The notes beneath the pieces are model-generated. The model worked only from the letters and a program-made list of their open reading frames with translations. It ran no database searches and was not told where the DNA came from. Shown one piece after another: positions 36,905 through 46,172 of a stretch of DNA of 64,000 bases. A program made the position numbers and the translations under genes. This DNA is from Gymnopus androsaceus JB14. Taxonomy: Eukaryota > Basidiomycota > Agaricomycetes > Agaricales > Omphalotaceae. Location of the stretch: positions 112,566 through 176,565 of the forward strand of contig ML769519.1 of NCBI GenBank assembly GCA_009733575.1, given 5' to 3'. How positions within the stretch are numbered: position 1 is the stretch's first letter; every line of letters starts with the position of its first letter.

Positions 36905-37704
36905 GTAGGGAAACAAGACAGTTTCTTCTGAGCTTTTGGTAAGAGGCGGTGCATCATCCAGCTTTCGTATTCGATTGTCTGTACTTTATATGTGAGTACT
37001 TTACCAGCTGTACCGTACGCTGACATGTTGTACTAATTCTCTGCTCTGTTTTTCAAGATATTAGTATCAAGCATTGGTTTTCATACCTTCCAGTCCTGTT
37101 TATCCGTCGAGGGTCTATTCGTTCTGTTACCAATTTTCCTAGGTTGAACAATGTCAACGTACAGCGGAGGACATCCAGGCTGCATTTTATCAGATGCCAT
37201 GAGTAGACTACGGTAAACGGTATGTTGATTCAAGTCGAAAACCAAGAAGGAACATACCGGAAATGATGCCAGCAACGGCGGTCACTGTGCCGGCAGAGCT
37301 AACCCCACAAGTTACAACGAGTCAGAAGGGATGGTCCTTATCAGTAGCGAAACAAAGATGTACAAATTCTGCAAAGCTCTGGTGCGTTCTGGGACGAGAT
37401 CAATTTGAAGCTCTGACAAGGTGGAAGTAACGGTCGTAGACAAAAGGGCCTGTGTTGTAGATGGTGGAAAACAGTTGATATGGTCGCTGGAGACCAATTC
37501 AAATCATAAAATGAGCACGAAGGTACCCTATCAGGATCATTGAGCCCCCAGATCCTTTGAAAGAGCTATCAGAGACATTAAGAAAAGTAACTATGGTACG
37601 CACTGGATAATATCACAGTGAACTGCCTTCAACCATTGAGCCAAAGTGTGTCCTGGCAGTGGGAGGGCCGTGGATAGACTCGCTAGTAACCTTTTTACAG
37701 GTTC

Positions 37705-37864
37705 CAGCTGTTTCGAAAAACGGAGGCCACCTCAAGAAAAAGCAATTGACACAGCATACCATTCAGTTGCTCACTTCAATTCATTCACCTAAGAGCCCCA
37801 ACAGAATGAATTGCTTTCGTCACCTCAGGATTTTTGGAGGTGGCCTCCGTTTTCGAAACAGCTG
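37705..37864. mobile_element. 160-bp MITE with CAGCTGTTTCGAAA ends
   Basis: Inverted ends CAGCTGTTTCGAAAAACGG and CCGTTTTCGAAACAGCTG continue through a shared GGAGGCCACCTC segment. TC flanks both sides (37703-37704 and 37865-37866). It is non-coding and falls inside the degenerate GTPase gene. Confidence 0.7.
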
Positions 37865-37875
37865 TCATTGATGTC

Positions 37876-38136
37876 ACTGCATGCAGCAACTCATAAGTTT
37901 CTCCAACGAAGGGAAAACTTATGGAAAACAACCGAAACGCGCTGAAAAAGGAAATTTCCGAACTTATAAATATGCAAAACTTATGGAAATAAAGTGTCTT
38001 TTCTGGTAATCTATTTCCATAGGTTTTGTATAAAACCTTTTCATAAGTTCAGATACTTCCGTTTTAGGCCTTTTATGGATGTTTTCCATAAGTTTTCAAT
38101 TTGCGTGCTAAACTTATACACTGCTGCATGCAGTGT
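37876..38136. mobile_element. Palindromic AT-rich MITE
   Basis: The ends are CACTGCATGCAGCA and TGCTGCATGCAGTG. CTTATGGAAA/TTTCCATAAG words recur in both arms, making most of the element a foldback. No clear target duplication. It lies next to the 160-bp MITE, also within the degenerate GTPase gene. Confidence 0.6.
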
Positions 38137-39326
38137 ATGTACGATGTGTACAGATCAACGATGCGTGGTACAAAGCATGCATCACAGCACTCACTTCGTA
38201 GATGCATGAATTTTAAGATCGGCACTTGACTGTTGAGTGATCACCCACAGGAGTCGGACGATGTTATCAAGCGTGATCTTGACAGGTTTGTGGGTATAGT
38301 TTGGCCAGACTAGAGATGAAGAGTTCACGCGGCTTAGACAGCGCACGACTTGGGACAAGAAATCGACCTGCACTTACCCGATACGCCGACCCAAGGCACA
38401 TCTTTAAGCCCGGACTTAGTCTGGACAAATTCTTCACTGAGCTTCGAATCTGCGAGGGAGAGAATGTCCGGGTCTACGGAAGGAGCTTCTGCCGCGAGCG
38501 TTTCTAAATTGGCGCTGCGGTCGACGTCGTCGTTCATGCCTATAGCCTCTTCGATGTCTCCATAGAGGTCTTCTTCTTTCTTGGGTGGCATGAGACTGCC
38601 GACATTGTCGTACTTGGTCAAAATGGCAATGATTGGGACCCTTGCACTCGAACGATCAGCCCGATGAATGAGACTCAGAGCTCAGCCAGGAACGTACTGA
38701 TACTATCCTTGAGATCAATAATTTCTTCCTCTGCGCTCTCGAGCGATGCTGAGCCAAACGTGGGTATTTCCGTACAAAGCCTGTCGACGGCGAGCACGTT
38801 GACCCTTATAATACCTACGAGCTCTCGATGAGTGTACTTACCAAATTGCGTGAAATCTATCCTTGAGCTTGGGCATCTTGATGAAGACTTGATCCGCTCT
38901 TCGATAAATTGCTTCACGGTCTCAAAGTTACCAGCGTCTCCGCGAGAGAATCCTTGCGAGTCGTGCAAGATCAAACGGGATTCTTCTGCGATATGATTTC
39001 ATCGTTGATGTTGGAGACACCAGGTGTGCGCCCATGCTGTACGACCTGGCCAGGGAAAAGCTAGCAAACAAGATTGTAACGCTCACGGTGAAATCAGTAC
39101 CAAACACGGCATTATTAATTAAGTGAGACTTTCCAACGCCGCTCTGAGGTTGGAAAACAGAACATAAAAAGATGTAGTGTGCCTCGTACCCTTCCCAGTA
39201 CAAGAATGCAAAATCTTTCGACGTGTAGGTATTGTAAGCAACGAGCCGAAGTGAATTAAATAGGGTGATGCTCACGTCGAAATTGAAATTCTCCGGCTGC
39301 TCCTCCATCGCGGTGGAATGCGACAC

Positions 39327-39541
39327 GATGATAAGGAAGTGAACGGAGGACAGGAGGAATAGGCTGTGCGCCGATTGCAGATCATCATTGTCGATTCTAT
39401 GACATATTCATAATATTATGCCTATATGGCCTCAAAACTGATCAGGTGCTCAGGGATATCGGCGCACGTTCTTTCCGTAGTGCCATTAGAGTCACATTGG
39501 CTCGAACGTAACGAACCTTTTGTCTCTTCAGCCTCACCACT
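39327..39541. promoter_or_regulatory. Shared upstream region of two divergent GTPase genes
   Basis: Only about 230 bp separates the starts of the two head-to-head GTPase genes, so a bidirectional promoter is likely by position. No specific promoter element was identified. Confidence 0.35.
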
Positions 39542-42500
39542 ATGGATATTTTACCCGAACAGCTCAGAAAAAAATGCCCTGTCTTTCGTGTTTTAATCAT
39601 CGGACGACGAAACGCTGGGAAGACGACAATCTTGAAGAAAATGGCCGGAATCGAAACTGGAGAAGAGCCACAAATACGAGACACAAATGGGGCCTTGGTC
39701 GAAGTGAGTCCTGATCTGTGTCGAAAGGAAGCAGTGGTTGAGGCAGTAATGTCAGGGTAACGTCGATATTCTCATGTCAGGGCTCGCGGTATGTTTAGTT
39801 CTCCATCTTCAATCCCAAGTCTTGTTGATCATCTGCCAGCGCGGAATGAGCATGATTGACTACGAGATCACGTTCCCAAGCAATCCATCCTTTGTCTTTC
39901 ATGACTCTCGCGGGGTCGAGTCGGTCCCTGACTCTGATTTGGGAGAATTGACTGTCCACCATATCTGGTCATTTATTGAGAATCGGAGAGGGCGGCCAAA
40001 ACTCAGGGATCAACTACACGCAATTTGGTATGTGTAATAGTCAGAAGTTCGTGTCAGTCTGAGGCGACGATTTCTACATGTTCATAGGTTCTGCATGCCA
40101 ATGGACAACGTGAGGGTGCCCAGTAATTCGTTTGAGTTGGCCTTCTTCGAAAAATGCACTGGCGGAGGTACGTGCTGCCTATACTTTATATGTCATCCAA
40201 AAAAGTAACAATGAGTGTCCTACTAATTTCTTTGCAGTCCCGGTGATTGTGGTATTGACCAAATATGAAGCTTTTGTTCAACGTGTTAAGGATAAGTTGG
40301 GACGAGAGCCAAGGAAAAGAGAGCTATTGATCTATGCGGAGAGGGATATTATGAGCCCAATGAGAACAACTGTGCATCCGCCCGCAGGCTATGTACAGAC
40401 ACATCGTAAATGTTTTCATCTTTGAAACATGATGCAAACTGATCAGGAATGATGGTTTTGTATTTAGATCATGGGGATGGGTGTGCCTTGCTCTCGCAAA
40501 AAACACATAGAGAAATAAAGGATGATACTCTTGCCACCATCTTTGCCATGGCCCAGCAGGCATCCAAGAAAATGGTTTGTGAGGTTATATTTCTAAAAGC
40601 CCTCAAGTAAGTGGTTGTATTGTAATATTTTTGAAAAATGGCAAAGACTAATATGGCTGCCCATTACACAAAGCAACAAAGCAATTGGGCAATTCATACA
40701 AATACTTGAGTCTAAGGGCTCTTCAGAGGATCTAGCTAAAGAACTGACTGTGAATGCATTGAGCATGATGCCCTTCTGGAGATGGGTGAGTTCTTGCATT
40801 AACAATAGAAAGATAACTCATTGTTTGCATTTATGTAGGGTTTGGTATGTTAAGTGTCTGTTTGAAATTGAGCCTCTGAACCAGCCAGCTAACCTTGCCA
40901 TTGATGTCTCTGTCTTTGTAGGGTGTAAGTATGCTTCAAGCTATGAAGCCTCTGAGCCACCCAGCTTACCTTGCCCTTGATGTCTCTGTCTTTTTAGGTT
41001 GTAAGTACGCTTCAAGCTATGAAGCCTCTGAGACACCCAGCTAACCTTGCCCTTGATGTCTCTGTCTTTGTAGCCTGTAAGTATGCTTCAAGCTATAAAG
41101 CCTCTGAGCCACCCAGCTAACCTTGCCCTTGATGTCTCTGTCTTTGTAGTATGTAAGTATGCTTCAAGCTATGAAGCCTCTGAGACACCCAGCTAACCTT
41201 GCCCTTGATGTCTCTGTCTTTGTAGCCTGTAACTATGCTTCAAGCTATGAAGCCTCTGAGCCACCCAGCTAACCTTGCTCTTGATGTCTCTGTCTTTGTA
41301 GTATGTAAGTATGCTTCAAGCTATGAAGCCTCTGAGCCACCCAGCTAACCTTGCCCTTGATGTCTCTGTCTTTGTAGCCTGTAAGTATACTTCAAGCTAT
41401 AAAGCCTCTGAGACACCCAGCTAACCTTGCCCTTGATGTCTCTGTCTTTGTAGTATGTAAGTATGCTTCAAGCTATGAAGCCTCTGAGCCACCCAGCTAA
41501 CCTTGCCCTTGATGTCTCTGTCTTTGTAGCCTGTAACTATGCTTCAAGCTATGAAGCCTCTGAGCCACCCAGCTAACCTTGCCCTTGATGTCTCTGTCTT
41601 TGTAGTATGTAAGTATGCTTCAAGCTATGAAGCCTCTGAGCCACCCAGCTAACCTTGCCCTTGATGTCTCTGTCTTTGTAGTATGTAAGTATGCTTCAAG
41701 CTATGAAGCCTCTGAGACACCCAGCTAACCTTGCCCTTGATGTCTCTGTCTTTGTAGCCTGTAACTATGCTTCAAGCTATGAAGCCTCTGAGCCACCCAG
41801 CTAACCTTGCCCTTGATGTCTCTGTCTTTGTAGTATGTAAGTATGCTTCAAGCTATGAAGCCTCTGAGCCACCCAGCTAACCTTGCCCTTGATGTCTCTG
41901 TCTTTGTAGTATGTAAGTATGCTTCAAGCTATGAAGCCTCTGAGCCACCCAGCTAACCTTGCCCTTGATGTCTCTGTCTTTGTAGTATGTAAGTATGCTT
42001 CAAGCTATGAAGCCTCTGAGCCACCCAGCTAACCTTGCTCTTGATGTCACTGTCTTTGTAGTATGTAACTATGCTTCAAGCTATGAAGCCTCTGAGCCAC
42101 CCAGCTAACCTTGCCCTTGATGTCTCTGTCTTTGTAGTATGTAAGTATGCTTCAAGCTATGAAGCCTCTGAGCCACCCAGCTAACCTTGCCCTTGATGTC
42201 TCTGTCTTTGTAGTCTGTAAGTATGCTTCAAGCTATAAAGCCTCTGAGACACCCAGCTGACCTCACCCTTGATGTCTCTGTCTTTGTAGTATGTAAGTAT
42301 GCCCCAAGCTATGAAGCCTTTGAGACACCCAGCTAACCTTGCTCTTGCTGTCTCTGTCTTTGTAGGATGTAAGTATGCCCCAAGCTATGAAGCCTTTGAG
42401 ACACCCAGCTAACCTTGCTCTTGCTGTCTCTGTCTTTGTAGGATGTAAGTATGCCCCAAGCTATGAAGCCTCTGAGCCACCCAGCTGACCTTGCTCTTGC

Positions 42501-44195
42501 TGTCTCTGTCTTTGTAGGATGTAAGTATGCTTCAAGCTATGAAGCCTCTGAGCCACCCAGCTGACCTCGCTCTTGCTGTCTCTGTCTTTGTAGGATGTAA
42601 GTATGCCCCAAGCTATGAAGCCTCTGAGTCACCCAGCTGACCTCGCCCTTGCTGTCTCTGTCTTTGTAGGATGTAAGTATGCCCCAAGCTATGAAGCCTT
42701 TGAGCCACCCAGCTAACCTTGCTCTTGATGTCTTTGTCTTTGTAGGATGTAAGTATGCCCCAAGCTATGAAGCCTTTGAGCCACCCAGCTAACCTTGCCC
42801 TTGATGTCTTTGTCTTTGTAGCGTGTAAGTATGCTTCAAGCTATGAAGTCTCTGAGCCACCCAGCTAACCTTGCCCTTGATGTTTCTGTCTTTGTAGGAT
42901 GTAAGTATGCTTCAAGCTATGAAGCCTCTGAGCCACCCAGCTAACCTTGCCCTTGATGTCTCTGTCTTTGTAGCTTGTAAGTATGCTTCAAGCTATGAAG
43001 CCTTTTGAGCACACCCAGCTAACCTTGCCCTTGATGTCTCTGTCTTTGTAGGATGTAAGTATGCTTCAAGCTATGAAGCCTTTGAGACACCCAGCTAACC
43101 TTGCCCTTGATGTCTCTGTCTTTGTAGCTTGTAAGTATGCTTCAAGCTATGAAGCCTTTGAGACACCCAGCTAACCTTGCCCTTGATGTCTCTGTCTTTG
43201 TAGCCTGTAAGTATGCTTCAAGCTATGAAGCCTCTGAGCCACCCAGCTAACCTTGCCCTTGATGTCTCTGTCTTTGTAGTCCTGTAAGTATGCTTCAAGC
43301 TATGAAGCCTCTGAGCCACCCAGCTAACCTTGCCCTTGATGTCTCTGTCTTTGTAGCCTGTAAGTATGCCTCAAGCTATGAAGCCTCTGAGCCACCCAGC
43401 TAACCTTGCCCTTGATGTCTCTGTCTTTGTAGTATGTAAGTATGCCTCAAGCTATGAAGCCTCTGAGACACCCAGCTAACCTTGCCCTTGATGTCTCTGT
43501 CTTTGTAGCCTGTAAGTATGCTTCAAGCTATGAAGCCTCTGAGCCACCCAGCTAACCTTGCCCTTGATGTCTCTGTCTTTGTAGGGTGTAAGTATGCTTC
43601 AAGCTATGAAGCCTCTGAGCCACCCAGCTAACATTGCCCTCAATATCTCACATCTTGCTATGATGTAAGTACCAACTTTTCTATATCATATACCTAAAGC
43701 AATGTTTTCCTTCCTCCACAGTGCACTTCTGCTGCTTTCCCAGGCATTAGTGGGTGTAGAACCAAAAATATCATCAACTGCAGCAGCTATCAAGCATTTA
43801 GTATGTTTGCTTAAACCTCCAAATGCAGTTGGCCTATCCTCTAATACTATTCTGGCACAGCTAGATTTCAATCTTATCTCTACAGCATTTCATGTGGAAC
43901 CTTGTATTGAATTTCTTGCTGGTATGTTGGTATTTGTTCTTCCTTTCTTATGCAATGCTCAAGCCATGTTATATTTTTTCCAGTCATCTGCATACTAGGG
44001 TGCTGGACATCAAAAGAATCTCAGGACCCATGGAACCACATGGATGATGCTCTTCAGTGGATAAATTCCATGCCAGGATTTGCAGATCATATCCATCACA
44101 GTGTCAAGGAATGTTTTAGAGATTTTGGAAGAGATCACTTTAGGCTTAGTTCTGCACTTGCAGACCTTGTGGTAAAGTATGTCAATGATATTTGA
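39542..44195 (+). CDS. P-loop GTPase with expanded tandem-exon region
   Basis: ATG 39542. The G1 motif GRRNAGKTT (about residues 20-28) lies in exon 39542-39703. Next come RGMSMIDYEITF and the G3 motif FVFHDSRG (exon 39840-40027), then FCMPMDNVRVP (40088-40167) and VPVIVVLTKYEAF (G4, with Glu replacing the usual Asp; 40238-40405). HGDGCALLSQKTHREIKDD follows (40468-40606), then FIQILESKGSSEDLAKEL (40674-40785). A 10-nt exon (40839-40848) leads into about 36 tandem 76-bp intron+exon units. The frame resumes in 43628-43664 (NIALNISHLAMI), 43722-43921 (ALLLLSQALVGVEPK) and 43984-44195 (stop). All conventional exons stay in frame. Mushrooms have many such GTPases of unknown role; the C-terminal part looks membrane-associating. 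How many repeat exons enter the mRNA is unknown. Confidence 0.75.
40849..43627 (+). repeat. Tandem array of 76-bp intron+exon units
   Basis: Thirty-six complete units plus a final intron, at a constant 76-bp period (one 77, one 78). Each is a 40-nt intron starting GTAAGTATGC and ending CACCCAG, plus a 36-nt exon starting CTAACCTTGCC and ending GTAGNNT. Four introns have GTAACT donors and the first has GTTAAG. Exons are phase 1-1 and encode SNLALDVSVFV plus a Gly, Ala or Val residue. All are open except 43247-43283, which has one extra base. The first (40889) and last (43628) units differ most, so they probably are the ancestral exon and its original downstream neighbour. A second reading, with a 73-nt intron using CTAAC as branch site and TTTGTAG as acceptor, is also possible at every unit. 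Confidence 0.85.
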
Positions 44196-44414
44196 CCTAT
44201 TACTGTAGCATCTCGACTCTCTGTTTGTTCCCATTTCCTCCGGGATGAATTTTATAATCTCTTTGCTCAATACTTCAGTCTGAGCTCCTCTACTGTGATG
44301 TCAATGGTGCTATGATGGTATAACTCCAGGCTCGACTCTCTCACTACTTCATGATGTCACAGCTCCACACACTGCTCTTGGCCATAATACATGAGCTAGC
44401 AATTATCTATTCTT

Positions 44415-44682
44415 CATCAGCAAAACCTGTATGATGTGGACAGTGCTTGAGTGAGCTGTCCAGAGTTCCCAGCACTCCAGCATCCCAGCACTCAGATGGT
44501 CCAGCTGATGCAGGAGGGGGCTCCCAGAAACTCCCAGAGGCCGCAAAATTACCTTATTTGGAAATAAAAAAGAGATGTTGTATGATTTTCTATTTCTGAC
44601 AGCACTGGCAAGCACTGGCCAGCGCTGGGGATTTTAAGTATTGCTGTGGGAATTAAAATGCAAAATACAGGTTTTGCTGATG
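44415..44682. mobile_element. CATCAGC-type MITE
   Basis: Ends CATCAGCAAAACCTGTAT and AATACAGGTTTTGCTGATG, flanked by TT on both sides (44413-44414 and 44683-44684). Subterminal words are AGCACT/CAGTGCT and CCCAGAG-like. It is related to 52071-52356 and to the right half of the composite at 4384-5086. Confidence 0.8.
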
Positions 44683-45213
44683 TTCAGAGTTCCACACCGA
44701 AAACTCAGATTTCTTGAAGCAAAATTTTGCTAAGTTAAAGTCACAAATTTGTGACTCTATTAGTGACTGCAAGTGGTTCCCAGTCCTTTGGGAGCCAACT
44801 GAGCTGTCAAAGTGCATTTCAAATTTATTTGAAATAGGTGCTGACTGAACGGACTTGGTGCCACAAGTCTATCAATGTCCAAGCAGGATTGAATTTGTTT
44901 GTGGATGTATAGAATATTTACAATGCAGAGACATTTTAAGCAACTAGGGATGTTTCGGGCTGGCAAATTTTGCTGCTCGCACAGGCGAAATTTGAGATTT
45001 TCTATGGCTCATTTTGTTTTCGCACAACTATCATGTACACTACTCCATATTCATGCTTCTATTTTCATTTCTGGCTCTAATAACTGTCATTTGAGTCAAG
45101 AAACCACCTCAGAATATGCACATTTGATCTATCCGCATGGTGGACACTTTTAGAGCAAATTTTTGTTGCTTTCACCATTTCAGCAGTACCATTGAAATTT
45201 GCTTTATTTTTTG
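44683..45213. other. Intergenic, no gene seen
   Basis: Unique AT-rich sequence between the MITE and the inverted array copy. Nothing supported. Confidence 0.4.
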
Positions 45214-46139
45214 TTCTGCACCCACTGATGCCTGGGAAAGTGGCAGAAGTGCACTGTGGAGGAAGGAAAACATTGCTTCAAGTATATGATATAGAAAAGT
45301 TGGTACTTACATCATAGCAAGATGTGAGATATTGAGGGCAAGGTTAGCTGGGTGGCTCAGAGGCTTCATAGCTTGAGGCATACTTACATACTACAAAGAC
45401 AGAAACATCAAGGGCAAGGTTAGCTGGGTGGCTCAGAGGCTTCATAGCTTGAAGCATACTTACAGGCTACAAAGACAGAGACATCAAGGGCAAGGTTAGC
45501 TGGGTGGCTCAGTGGCTTTATAGCTTGAAGCATACTTACATACTACAAAGACAGAGACATCAAGGGCAAGGTTAGCTGGGTGGCTCAGAGCATCAGAAAA
45601 AACTGTTTTGGGCCCAGGAGGATATAATGTCGCCTAGTCCTCTTAGGCAACCTAAGGCATCCTAGTTGGCCCAGGAAAAAGGGTAAAACTTTGGACACCT
45701 CAGGTATCCTAGTCATCCTAGGTGTCCTGGGACATCCTGGGATGTCCTGGGGCATCCTGGGGCATCCCGAGGCATCCTAGGATAAAATTTCTATCCCAGG
45801 ATGCCTCAGGATGCCTCAGGATGCCCCAGGACACACTCAGGACATCCCAGGATCTCCTAGGACACCTAGGATGACTAGGATACCTGAGGTGTCCAAAGTT
45901 TTGCCCTTTTTCCTGGGCCAACTAGGATGCCTCAGGGTGCCTAAGAGGACCAGGTGACCTTAGATCCTCCTGGGCCCGAAACAGTTTTTGCTGATGAGGC
46001 TTCATGGCTTGAAGCATACTTACATACTACAAAGACAGAGACATCAAGAGCAAGGTTAGCTGAAGCATACTTACATACTACAAAGACAGAGACATCAAGG
46101 GCAAGGTTAGCTGGGTGGTTCAGAGGCTTCATAGCTTGA
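45214..46139 (-). repeat. Inverted, broken copy of the exon array 3' end
   Basis: Read on the minus strand it reproduces several 76-bp units, then the last array exon (AATATCTCACATCTTGCTAT), its intron and the first roughly 40 bases of the following exon, ending near 45214. It is interrupted by the MITE 45591-45996. One unit near 46050 is shortened by a deletion. It is a partial inverted duplication of the GTPase gene's 43.3-43.76 kb region and is unlikely to be expressed as a gene. Confidence 0.85.
45591..45996. mobile_element. Fully foldback CATCAGC-type MITE in the array copy
   Basis: Begins CATCAGAAAAAACTG and ends CAGTTTTTGCTGATG. Nearly the whole 406 bp is one inverted repeat, rich in ATCCTAGG/CATCCTGGG words. 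The interrupted 76-bp unit reads GGCTCAGAG before it and AGGCTTCAT after it, while uninterrupted units read GGCTCAGAGGCTTCAT. This proves a 2-bp AG duplication. Sibling of 52462-52856. Confidence 0.9.
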
Positions 46140-46172
46140 AAGAAAATTAATATTTCCTAGAGCTTCCGAAGG

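Larger units (their letters stand above)
37081..39308 (-). pseudogene. Degenerate P-loop GTPase, paralogue of 39542 gene
   Basis: Minus strand from ATG 39308 (MEEQPENFNFD): pieces FCILVLGR and SGVGKSHLINNAVFGTDF form the G1 P-loop, LILHDSQGFSRGDAGNF the G3 motif (DxxG), LCTEIPTFGSAS and VPIIAILTKYDNVG the G4 motif (TKxD). The C-terminal region continues through VKITLDNIVRLLWVITQQ to about 38191. After two small inserted elements, further matching exons appear (HTLAQWLKAVHCDIIQ, RIWGLNDPD, SAGTVTAVAGIISG) down to about 37081. At least two 1-nt frame losses are needed: before EESRLILHDSQG and before MPKLKDRFHAIW. It faces the related gene at 39542 across about 230 bp, so both may share a promoter region. 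Confidence 0.65.

Noticed and set aside
40849..43627. CRISPR-like array (regular repeats with variable 3-nt positions)
   Set aside because: Units are contiguous with no real spacers, variation is at codon-like positions, and the host is a eukaryote.
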